Positions 11,106 to 21,589 of a stretch of DNA of 37,596 bases are shown one piece after another; positions within the stretch are counted from its first letter, which is position 1, and each line of letters opens with the position of its first letter. Where the stretch lies: the NCBI GenBank assembly GCA_027624315.1, contig JAQBXX010000014.1, positions 1 through 37,596 of the forward strand, given 5' to 3'. Both the position numbers and the translations under genes were made by a program. The notes beneath the pieces were generated by a model that saw only the letters and a program-made list of their open reading frames with translations, did not search any database and was not told the origin of the DNA. The stretch is from Pseudomonadota bacterium (lineage in GTDB: Bacteria > Pseudomonadota > Gammaproteobacteria > SURF-13).

Positions 11106-12518
11106 CTACAACGTTTCCGCAGCGGCCGTTCTTAACGGCGCCTTGCGCTGTGGCGCGGCGGGTGCTTTGTGCGGCGGGTTATCTGTATCGACGGGCGTTG
11201 TTGCGGCCTCGGCGGCGGGGATGCGCAGTACCGCTCCCGCTTTCAGTACGTCGTTTGTGAGGTTATTTGTCGCGCGCAGGTCGTCCGGGCTGATTTGATA
11301 CTGACGCGCGATGCTGGTGAGGGTGTCGCCGCGATTCACCACGTGCTCGCGCAGTGCAAGCATGCTGGCGGGCGGGGCGTGGCGCGCAAAATAAGAACGC
11401 ACGCCGCTCATCATGGCCTCGGCCAGTGACTGCTGGAAGCGCGGGTCGCGCAGGTTGCTTTCTTCCTTGGGGTTGGAAATGAATGCGGTCTCGACCAGGA
11501 TGGACGGGACATCCGGTGATTTCAGCACCACGAACCCGGCCTGTTGTACCTGCGGCTTGTGCACGTGGCCCACGTCGCTCAGGCCGTCGAGCACTTCAGA
11601 GGCGATATCCATACTCGCGCTGCTGGTCGCGGTCTGCGACAGGTCGAGCAGCACCGAGGCGAGCAATTCGTCCTTGTCGTCCAGACTCACCCCGCCCACG
11701 AGATCGGACGCATTTTCGCTTTCCGCGAGCCAGCGCGCCGCTTCATTGCTCGCGCCGCGCTCGGACAAGGTATAGACCGACGAGCCCTTGGCATCGGGAT
11801 GCAGATAGGCATCGGCGTGTATGGAGATGAACAAGTCGGCCTTGTGCTGACGCGCCTTCTGCATGCGCTGGCGCAGGCTCAGATAATAATCGCCGTCGCG
11901 GATCATGAGCGGGCGCATGCCCTCTTCCTCGTGCACCAGCGCCTCCAGACGCCGCGCCACCGCAAGCACGACATCCTTCTCGCGCGTGCCGTTGCGTCCT
12001 TGTGCGCCGGGGTCTTCACCGCCGTGGCCGGCGTCAATGGCGATGATGATCTCGCGCGGCGCGGGTGAGTTTGATTTCTTGTCCGCTGCGGCGGGCTTGG
12101 CCGCTGTTTCCGCGGCTTCCGTCTTGGCCGGGGACAGGTCTACCACGAGGCGGTGGCCATACTGCTGATAGGGTTTAAGCGCGAAACTCTTCGCCTGCGC
12201 GCCCGGCTTGAGCGCCAGCGTCAGGCGGACTCCGTCACGCACAGGTTGCGATTGAAGCCCGGTGAGCAGGCCTTTTTTGGCATCGACGGCGGGCAGGGAA
12301 CGGTGCAATTCGGTGCGGGCGAGGTCGATTTGAATCTGGTCGCCCGTGCGGTTGAGCTTATAGTCCGCCGCCGCGCTGAGATCAACCACGATGCGCGTGT
12401 TGTCCGGGGCGGGCCAGACACGCACGCCTACGATTTCCACCGGCGCCGCTGCAGCGGCGGTGGACAGCATCATCAGAAGCAAGGCACTCAGGATTCTCAT
12501 GGTGTTCGCCTCACCCAC
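11106..12518 (-). CDS. amiC: N-acetylmuramoyl-L-alanine amidase (AMIN + Amidase_3 + LysM)
   Basis: IIIAIDAGHGGEDPGAQGRNGTREKDVVLAVARRL, ILVETAFISNPKEE, C-terminal LysM. AmiB and AmiC are hard to separate. Confidence 0.9.
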   Translation of the reverse strand: MGEANTMRILSALLLMMLSTAAAAAPVEIVGVRVWPAPDNTRIVVDLSAAADYKLNRTGDQIQIDLARTELHRSLPAVDAKKGLLTGLQSQPVRDGVRLTLALKPGAQAKSFALKPYQQYGHRLVVDLSPAKTEAAETAAKPAAADKKSNSPAPREIIIAIDAGHGGEDPGAQGRNGTREKDVVLAVARRLEALVHEEEGMRPLMIRDGDYYLSLRQRMQKARQHKADLFISIHADAYLHPDAKGSSVYTLSERGASNEAARWLAESENASDLVGGVSLDDKDELLASVLLDLSQTATSSASMDIASEVLDGLSDVGHVHKPQVQQAGFVVLKSPDVPSILVETAFISNPKEESNLRDPRFQQSLAEAMMSGVRSYFARHAPPASMLALREHVVNRGDTLTSIARQYQISPDDLRATNNLTNDVLKAGAVLRIPAAEAATTPVDTDNPPHKAPAAPQRKAPLRTAAAETL

Positions 12519-12656
12519 TCACCTACGCCCTTATTGTAAGAAGCACAGGCGATTTTGCAAGCATTTTTTTATATTTTATAGATAGATAGGAGATAAACCT
12601 CTTGGTGGGACTAAAAATAGGTCTGCAACCTTACAATACTCATGTAAATATGAAAT

Positions 12657-13076
12657 CTAAAGCCCATTCAGACGGGCTTTTCGCCCCGCCGGGTCGTGAC
12701 TCAATGCGATCTCAATGTCAGGCGCGGGCAGAAACCCCCTGCCCCGCTCCGGCCATTCGATCAGGCACAGCGCGTCGGGCTGAAAATAATCACGCGCGCC
12801 GATGGCCTCAAGTTCTTCGGGGCCGGTGAGGCGGTAGAGATCAAAGTGGTATACATGACGACCCTGTAAAAAATACGGCTCGACCAGTGTGTAGGTCGGG
12901 CTCTTTACTGTCGAATCATGCCCCAACGCGCGCAGCAGGCCACGCACCAGCGTGGTCTTGCCCGCACCCAGTTCACCCGTGAGGTAGACCATCGCGCCAT
13001 CTTTGATTGAGCGCGCAAACTCCGCGCCCAAGGCCTCCATCGCATCAGCCGTGGGAATTACTCGCTCTGTTGCCAT
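12657..13076 (-). CDS. tsaE: tRNA threonylcarbamoyladenosine biosynthesis ATPase TsaE
   Basis: LTGELGAGKTTLVRGLLRALGH, VKSPTYTLVEPY; ATGA overlap with nnrD stop sets the start at 13076. Confidence 0.93.
   Translation of the reverse strand: MATERVIPTADAMEALGAEFARSIKDGAMVYLTGELGAGKTTLVRGLLRALGHDSTVKSPTYTLVEPYFLQGRHVYHFDLYRLTGPEELEAIGARDYFQPDALCLIEWPERGRGFLPAPDIEIALSHDPAGRKARLNGL
12659..12680 (-). terminator. Hairpin overlapping the tsaE stop codon, possible terminator
   Basis: aaagccc-attcagac-gggcttt; T-tract on the minus strand is weak. Confidence 0.4.
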
Positions 13077-13924
13077 CACAACCGGTTCACCAGGCTGCGC
13101 AAATGCGGCATGATATCGCTCGCCAGCAGGCCGCGCTCTCCCGCCGACGCAGCACGGTCGCCCGCCTCGGCGTGCAACCACACACCGAGGCGCGCGGCAT
13201 CGCGCAGACTCAAACCTTGCGCGATCAGGGCCGCGATCACGCCGCTCAGCACATCACCCATGCCCGCGCTGGCCATGCCGGGATTGCCGCCGGCGCAAAT
13301 GCCGACGGGCTCATCGCCCGCCGCCACCAGCGTGCCCGCACCCTTCAGCACCACGACGCCGCCGTAGCGCCGCCGCACTTCGCGTACCGCGTTAAAGCGG
13401 TCGGCCTGAATCTCCGCGCCGGTGCATGCCAAAAGCCGCGCCGCTTCGCCCGGATGCGGCGTGAGCACCCATGCATCACGCACGACGGATTCCGCCGCCA
13501 GCAGGTTGAGCGCGTCGGCGTCCACCACGCACGGTAAATCCGTCTCCAGCACAGCGGAAAATAATTGGCGCGCCCACGGCGACTGACCGAGACCCGGCCC
13601 GATAACAACAACGCTCGCCGCGCTCAGCAACGGACGCAGCTCGTTGGCATGCTCCACGCCGTAACACAACAGTTCCGGCCGCTGCGCGCTGATGTGCGCC
13701 GCGTGCGCGCTGCGCGTGGCGATGCTGACGAGGCCCGCCCCCACGCGCGCCGCCGCCTCCGCAGCAAGCCGCACCGCGCCGGGCATGCCATGATCGCCGC
13801 CGATGGCGAGCACGCGGCCGTAATCGCCCTTGTGGGTATTACGCGGACGCGCGCCAAGCTTGGGTAAATTGGAGGGATGCAGTGTTACTGCGTCGGCAGG
13901 ATAAAATTCTTCGCTCAGAGTCAT
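13076..13924 (-). CDS. nnrD: ADP-dependent NAD(P)HX dehydratase (YjeF C-terminal domain only)
   Basis: GDYGRVLAIGGDHGMPGAVRLAAEAAARVGAGLV, GNPGMASAGMGDVLSGVIAAL; start MTLSEEF. Confidence 0.9.
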   Translation of the reverse strand: MTLSEEFYPADAVTLHPSNLPKLGARPRNTHKGDYGRVLAIGGDHGMPGAVRLAAEAAARVGAGLVSIATRSAHAAHISAQRPELLCYGVEHANELRPLLSAASVVVIGPGLGQSPWARQLFSAVLETDLPCVVDADALNLLAAESVVRDAWVLTPHPGEAARLLACTGAEIQADRFNAVREVRRRYGGVVVLKGAGTLVAAGDEPVGICAGGNPGMASAGMGDVLSGVIAALIAQGLSLRDAARLGVWLHAEAGDRAASAGERGLLASDIMPHLRSLVNRL

Positions 13925-13944
13925 GCCCTGCCGCTTATGCGCGC

Positions 13945-14544
13945 TTAACTCAGCTCGCGCTTCATGCCAATGAGGGTAAACAACTCCATGCGCGATGGGG
14001 CATTCTTCAGGAACAGGCCGTGCAGCTTGCTGGTGGTCGTCCATGCGCCGGGTTTGCGCGCGCCGCGATAGCACATGCAGAAATGCTGGCACTGAAGAAT
14101 CACCGCCACACCCTGCGGCTGCAATACCTCTTGAATCACGTCTGCAATCTGCGCGGTGAGTTTTTCCTGCACCTGCAAACGCTTGGAATAAATATCCACC
14201 ACGCGCGCGAGCTTCGACAGGCCGACGATGCGCCCGTCGGGAATGTAGGCAACGTGCGCCTTGCCCACAAACGGCACCATGTGATGTTCGCAATGACTGT
14301 GCAGCTCAATGTCGGACACCAGCACCAGCTCGTCATAGCCCTGCACGTCTTCAAACGTCTTCAGCAGATGCCCTTTCGGATCCTGCTGATAACCCTGGAA
14401 ATGATCCGCCAGCACGTCCAGCACGCGCGCGGGCGTATCGCGCAATCCGTCACGATCAGGGTTCTCGCCGATGTGTTCGAGCAACGCGCGGATGTGCGCC
14501 ATGACTTCGAGGTCTTTCTTGCTGTGTTTAGGCGTGTTCGGCAT
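13945..14544 (-). CDS. folE: GTP cyclohydrolase I
   Basis: IELHSHCEHHMVPFVGKAHVAYIP, GLSKLARVVDIYSKRLQVQEKLT. Confidence 0.95.
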   Translation of the reverse strand: MPNTPKHSKKDLEVMAHIRALLEHIGENPDRDGLRDTPARVLDVLADHFQGYQQDPKGHLLKTFEDVQGYDELVLVSDIELHSHCEHHMVPFVGKAHVAYIPDGRIVGLSKLARVVDIYSKRLQVQEKLTAQIADVIQEVLQPQGVAVILQCQHFCMCYRGARKPGAWTTTSKLHGLFLKNAPSRMELFTLIGMKRELS

Positions 14545-14657
14545 TATTCTTTGTCCTGCTGGCGGTTAAACAGTGATGCTGTCAATGCTGCACATGAGAC
14601 GCGAAGGCTGTTGCGCTCAAATAATTCCGGAAACGTGAAATATAACGCAGATACCGC

Positions 14658-14927
<270 letters not shown>

Positions 14928-14989
14928 TCATACAACACACACCGGGAATAGCCGTAAAGATACTATACCTGATTAAATCAATCAACAAT

Positions 14990-16661
<1,672 letters not shown>

Positions 16662-16666
16662 GGCAT

Positions 16667-17998
16667 CTACTCCTGTTTTTTCTTGGTGTCGGACGCCTGG
16701 CGGTCAAGCGCACGCAAATGGGAAAGCTTTTCGGCGATTTTAATTTCCAGCCCGCGTGGCACAGGATGATAATAGATTTTGCTGCCCATTTCCTCCGGAA
16801 AATAACGCTCGCCGGCGGCGTAAGCCTCGGCCTCCTCGTGGGCATAGCGATAGCCCTTGCCGTAATCAAGCTCTTTCATCAGACGCGTGGGCGCGTTGCG
16901 CAACTGCAGCGGCACTTCCAGTGAGCCATGGTCGCGTGCGTCACGCATCGCTGCGCCAAATGCCGTGTAGACGGCATTGCTCTTGGGCGCACAGGCGAAA
17001 TAGACCACGGCCTGCGCCAGCGCAAGCTCGCCTTCGGGGCTGCCCAGGCGCTCCTGCACATCCCACGCCTCGCGGGCGATGGTGAGTGCGCGCGGGTCGG
17101 CGTTGCCGATGTCTTCGCTCGCCATACGCAGCACGCGCCGCGCGATGTAGAGTGGATCGCAGCCGCCGTCGAGCATGCGCGCGAGCCAGTACAGTGCCGC
17201 ATCGGGTGAGGAGCCGCGCACCGATTTATGCAATGCGGAAATCTGGTCGTAAAACGCCTCGCCGTATTTGTCGAAGCGGCGCGTGCTGCCGCCACTCAGC
17301 ACATCATTCAATAATTCCCCGGTGATCGTATCGCGTCCGTCTCCGGGTTCGGCAAGATCGGCGGTGACTTCCAGCAGGTTCAGCGCGCGCCGCGCATCGC
17401 CGTCGGCGGCCAGCGCCAGGCGGTCGCGCAATGCCTCGGACATTTCCAGTCGCAGCCTGCCCAGGCCGTGCTCGACGTCGGACAGCGCGCGGTCAATGAC
17501 TTTGCGTATGTCCTCCGCCTGCAGCGCCTTCAGCACATACACACGTGCACGCGACAACAACGCGCTGTTGAGTTCGAACGACGGATTTTCCGTGGTCGCG
17601 CCAATGAAGGTGAAGGTGCCGTTTTCCACATACGGCAGAAAGGCATCCTGCTGCGACTTGTTGAAACGGTGCACCTCGTCGACGAACAACACCGTGCCCT
17701 GGCCCAGCGTGCGCGCCTGTTCCGCCTTGGCGACCATGTCGCGAATGTCTTTCACGCCCGCCAGCACCGCCGAGATGCTCAGGAATTGCGCGTTGGATTT
17801 TTTCGCGATCAGGCGCGCGAGCGTGGTCTTGCCGGTACCCGGCGGCCCCCAGAAAATCATCGAGTGCAGATGGCCGGACTCGATGGCGAGCCGCAGCGGT
17901 TTGCCGGGGCCGAGCAAGTGCGGCTGGCCGTAGAAATCCTCCAGCCGGGCAGGCCGCAGGCGGTCGGCGAGTGGGCGGTAAGGGTCGTCTTTCGTCAT
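16667..17998 (-). CDS. rarA: Replication-associated recombination ATPase RarA (MgsA)
   Basis: [49 protein letters not shown]; start at internal [10 protein letters not shown]. Confidence 0.93.
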   Translation of the reverse strand: MTKDDPYRPLADRLRPARLEDFYGQPHLLGPGKPLRLAIESGHLHSMIFWGPPGTGKTTLARLIAKKSNAQFLSISAVLAGVKDIRDMVAKAEQARTLGQGTVLFVDEVHRFNKSQQDAFLPYVENGTFTFIGATTENPSFELNSALLSRARVYVLKALQAEDIRKVIDRALSDVEHGLGRLRLEMSEALRDRLALAADGDARRALNLLEVTADLAEPGDGRDTITGELLNDVLSGGSTRRFDKYGEAFYDQISALHKSVRGSSPDAALYWLARMLDGGCDPLYIARRVLRMASEDIGNADPRALTIAREAWDVQERLGSPEGELALAQAVVYFACAPKSNAVYTAFGAAMRDARDHGSLEVPLQLRNAPTRLMKELDYGKGYRYAHEEAEAYAAGERYFPEEMGSKIYYHPVPRGLEIKIAEKLSHLRALDRQASDTKKKQE

Positions 17999-18048
17999 AG
18001 TTGTTGTAGCTCGCCTCAACATAAGACAGTTTACAGCAGCTTTGATCT

Positions 18049-18086
18049 CCTTTCCCCCTTCAGGGGGGAAGGCTAGGATGGGGGTA
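18049..18086. repeat. ACCCCCATCCT...CCTTCCCCC hairpin repeat, copy
   Basis: cctttcccccttcaggggggaaggctaggatgggggt. Confidence 0.75.
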
Positions 18087-18315
18087 AAAGGTAAGTCACG
18101 AGCAGCCGCTAAATGACTAAAGCAGACAGCATCCATCCTGCTAGCATATTATAAATTGACGGTATAGATTATGCGGCGTACGCTTCCAGATCATATTTCA
18201 TTAATGATGTCGAATTTACGTTAGCGATCAGGAGGCCATATGTGGCGCTGGCGCTCCTGGAATCAATCGAGCACGACCCCCCCATTGATTGCACACCGAT
18301 CCTGCCAAATATGGC

Positions 18316-18335
18316 ATTACAAGACATGACCCCTC
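18316..18335. repeat. REP-like motif cattacaagacatgacccctc
   Basis: Related on the opposite strand to gaggggtcaagttcattg at 102-145. Confidence 0.45.
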
Positions 18336-18345
18336 TATTTGTCAC

Positions 18346-19011
18346 TTAAAACAGTGCGGAAAGATATTTCTTTGCCCAGCCTCGCCTCAGGCGATTATGA
18401 TCGCGCTGGTTGAAGTAGGTTCTCAGGCAAGCGATGCAGGAAGAGTCTTCGCCGCAGGACTTGCAGTCCAAGAGTTCCATCGCTTTATTCATTACCTCCG
18501 TAAAATGCTCACGTATTTCATGCACAAACCCGGCACCACCAGGTGCTGTATCAAATAGCACCAACGATGGATGGCTTTTCTGCGAATAGTACAGGCATCC
18601 GCCCAAATCCCGTTCGTCGATATCCAGCGCCTGACATGCACCATTCACAAGCGCATATAAAACTGACAACCAGAGCGCATGATAGCCATCAGGACTGTGC
18701 AACCCAAGCTTGTCCAGATACTCTTGAGGTAAGCGCAGCTCCAACACATCGGTCCGGTAACGATAACCCAAGCCGCGCTTGTCCAAGCGCGAGTTGGAGC
18801 AACGCTGATCGCTAGTCCAAGGTCTAATGTGCGCGGGAGATATAACCTTGGGATGTCCCCCCATCGCATAACCACACGACCCACAAATATAGAAATCGTT
18901 GTCCTGGTTATTATTGATAACGTGAATCCATCCTTGCTTGGCCTCGCGATATGATATTTTCGGGAGCCCCACAATGGGAATAAACTCGGCGGATTCAACT
19001 TTGAAGTGCAA
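18346..19011 (-). pseudogene. C-terminal fragment of a DUF1998-domain protein (DrmB- or helicase-type)
   Basis: LVLFDTAPGGAGFVHEIREHF and CKSCGEDSSCIACLRTYFNQRDHNRLRR; no helicase or N-terminal portion; 5' end begins inside an IS30-type tail. Confidence 0.65.
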
Positions 19012-19120
19012 CGGTTAACAAAGTCTTGGTATTGAAGAAGACCTCATAGGGTGTCCGAAAGCCCAACGATTTTCTCGGACGGCGATTAAGTTTATGCATG
19101 GCATGTTCGACTAGGGATAA
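18995..19120 (-). pseudogene. IS30-type transposase C-terminal remnant
   Basis: Minus-strand translation HAMHKLNRRPRKSLGFRTPYEVFFNTKTLLTVALQS*. Confidence 0.75.
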
Positions 19121-19127
19121 GAGGGTA

Positions 19128-19310
19128 TCAGCAGCACCGTCGTACACCGCTCCATTTGCGTTCTTGTTCTTGTTTGAAGAGTTCGCGGCGACTTAAGCGT
19201 CGTGCATCAGGGTGCACTTGGGCATGATGCGCTAGATAACGCTCGTAGGCGTCATCGCCGCTGAGTTGGCGGAGGAATTTCAACAAGAGTAATATTTTTT
19301 GCTTGAGCAT
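19128..19310 (-). CDS. ybdD: YbdD/YjiX family small protein
   Basis: LRQLSGDDAYERYLAHHAQVHPDARRLSRRELFKQEQERKWSGVRRCC; adjacent to cstA. Confidence 0.85.
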   Translation of the reverse strand: MLKQKILLLLKFLRQLSGDDAYERYLAHHAQVHPDARRLSRRELFKQEQERKWSGVRRCC

Positions 19311-19315
19311 GTTGG

Positions 19316-19454
19316 GGCGCCTCAAAAAATGATGGATTTTGCTTCAAGACAAGGCGCAGCGCAGGCGAGCAGCGCAGCATACACGTTAGTATGTGAGCAG
19401 CGGAGACAAGCTGCAACGCAGTATTGGAGCAAAAGACGCATTTTTAGAGGTGCC
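19316..19454. mobile_element. MITE-like element, copy 2 (short form)
   Basis: ggcgcctcaaaaaatgatggattttgcttc ... ggagcaaaagacgcatttttagaggtgcc; flanking ends also inverted. Confidence 0.7.
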
Positions 19455-19456
19455 CT

Positions 19457-21529
19457 TCAGTCGCGCACCCAATCTTCGACCAACCGGCTGGGAGTATGCG
19501 GTGATTCGGAGACGGGCAACACCGGCTTGCCGCTTAAATGACGCGCCACGACGCGCAGCATGTCGAGCACTACAATCCACAGCACCAGCACGAAGAACAG
19601 CGTCAGCCAGCCGTCCAGTTGTTGATTGAAGATGAGATGCGGCGCAACGGCGGCCTGTTCCGGCAGCAACGCGCCGCTCGCCAGCTTGCTCGCCAGGTCG
19701 TTGGCGGCGGCGAAAAATCCAATGCGCACGTCTTCGCTCATGATTTTTTGCCACGCCGCACTGGTGGTGACGGTGACGATCCACGCCAACGGCACAGCGG
19801 TGACCCAGGCATACTTCAGCTTGCCTGATTTAATCAAAATACCGGTGCACACCGACAACGCAATGCCGGCGAGCATCTGGTTCGACATACCGAACAACGG
19901 CCACAGAATATTCACGCCACCGTTCGGATCAATCACGCCAATATATAAAAAGTATCCCCACGCCGCGACGATGGCGGCGCTGGTAATGAGCACGGACGGA
20001 TACCACGAGGTACGGCCCATCGGCCGCCACACATTGCCGAGCAAATCTTGCAGCATGAAGCGTCCAACGCGTGTGCCGGCGTCGAGCGTGGTGAGGATGA
20101 ACACCGCTTCGAACATGATGGCGAAGTGATACCACATGGCAAGCAGGCCATCGCCGAAGGCGCTGCCGAAGATGCTGGCCATGCCGACCGCGAGTGACGG
20201 TGCGCCGCCGGTGCGCGCGAACAGCGTGGCCTCGCCCATTTGCCGGGCAAGTTCGTTCATCTGCTCGACCGTAACGGCATAGCCCCACGACGATATTGTC
20301 GCCACGGCATCCGCAGCCTCTTTACCCACCACACCCGCCGGGCTGTTGATGGCGAAAAACACGCCGGGGTCGAGCACCGTGGCCGCAATCATCGCCATGA
20401 TGGCGACGAAGGATTCGAGCATCATGCCGCCGTAGCCGATCATGCGGATATCGCGTTCGTTGGCGATGAGTTTGGGTGTAGTGCCGGAGGCGATCAGCGA
20501 ATGAAAACCGGAAATCGCGCCGCAGGCGACGGTGATGAATACGAACGGAAATACGGAACCGCCGAAGATCGGCCCGCTGCCGTCAATGAACTGCGTGAGC
20601 GCAGGCATTTTCACTTCAGGTTGCAGGATCACGATGGCGATGGCGAGCAAAATCACCGTGCCCAGTTTCATGAACGTGGAGAGATAATCGCGCGGCGCCA
20701 GCAACAGCCACACCGGCAGGATCGCGGCAAGGAAGCCGTAGCCGATGACAAACCAGGCGAGCGTCAAGCCGTCCATGTCGAAATATCCGCGCAGCGCAGC
20801 GCTGTGATCTATCCAGCCGCCACCGACCACGGAGAACAGCAACAGCGCGACGCCTATGAGCGTACCTTCCAGCACGCGGCCGGGGCGGATATTGCGCATA
20901 TAAAAGCCGATAAAAATGGCGATGGGGATGGTGGCGAATACGGTCGAGGTGGCCCACGGGCTGTGCTTCATGGCGTTCACCACCACCAGCCCCAGCACCG
21001 CGATGAGTATCACCATGATCATCAGCGTGCCGATGAGCGCCGCCACGCCGCCGATGGGACCAAGCTCGTCGCGCGCCATCTGGCCCAAACTTCTGCCGTT
21101 GCGGCGCGTGGAGAAAAACAGCGTGACCATGTCCTGCACGCAGCCGCCCAGCACCGCGCCGACCAGTATCCACAAGGTACCGGGGAGATAACCGAACTGC
21201 GCGGCGAGCGTGGGCCCGATCAGGGGGCCGGGGCCGGCGATGGCGGCGAAGTGACAGCCGAACACGATCCAGCGGTTGGTGGGCACGAAATCGCGCCCGT
21301 CGTTGATGCGTTCGGCGGGGGTGGCGCGCGACTCATCCAGCATCAGCACCCTGGTCGCGATCCAGGCGCTGTAAAAACGGTAACCGATAGCGTAAACGCA
21401 CAGAGCCGCAACGATAAACCAGATCGCGTTGATCGACTCGCCGCGATTGAGCGCGATGCCGCCGACGGCAGCGGCACCGATCACGGCGATGAGCCCCCAT
21501 GCCATCGTCTTTACCAACGTGTTGAGCAT
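19457..21529 (-). CDS. cstA: CstA-family carbon starvation protein / peptide-pyruvate transporter
   Basis: RFYSAWIATRVLMLDESRATPAERINDGRDFVPTNRWIVFGCHFAAIAGPGPLIGPTLAAQFGYLPGTLWILVGAVLGG. Confidence 0.95.
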   Translation of the reverse strand: MLNTLVKTMAWGLIAVIGAAAVGGIALNRGESINAIWFIVAALCVYAIGYRFYSAWIATRVLMLDESRATPAERINDGRDFVPTNRWIVFGCHFAAIAGPGPLIGPTLAAQFGYLPGTLWILVGAVLGGCVQDMVTLFFSTRRNGRSLGQMARDELGPIGGVAALIGTLMIMVILIAVLGLVVVNAMKHSPWATSTVFATIPIAIFIGFYMRNIRPGRVLEGTLIGVALLLFSVVGGGWIDHSAALRGYFDMDGLTLAWFVIGYGFLAAILPVWLLLAPRDYLSTFMKLGTVILLAIAIVILQPEVKMPALTQFIDGSGPIFGGSVFPFVFITVACGAISGFHSLIASGTTPKLIANERDIRMIGYGGMMLESFVAIMAMIAATVLDPGVFFAINSPAGVVGKEAADAVATISSWGYAVTVEQMNELARQMGEATLFARTGGAPSLAVGMASIFGSAFGDGLLAMWYHFAIMFEAVFILTTLDAGTRVGRFMLQDLLGNVWRPMGRTSWYPSVLITSAAIVAAWGYFLYIGVIDPNGGVNILWPLFGMSNQMLAGIALSVCTGILIKSGKLKYAWVTAVPLAWIVTVTTSAAWQKIMSEDVRIGFFAAANDLASKLASGALLPEQAAVAPHLIFNQQLDGWLTLFFVLVLWIVVLDMLRVVARHLSGKPVLPVSESPHTPSRLVEDWVRD

Positions 21530-21589
21530 TGCCTTATCTCTCAGCCTGACGTGGCATTCAATCTACCAGACTCGGCACGTGGAGCAAAG

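Noticed and set aside
12575-12600. tagatagatagg short tandem repeat upstream of amiC
   Set aside because: Only about two to three 4-bp units in an AT-rich leader; no evidence of phase variation
13925-14293. N-terminal extension of the nnrD ORF
   Set aside because: Out-of-frame overlap with folE; true start MTLSEEF at 13924
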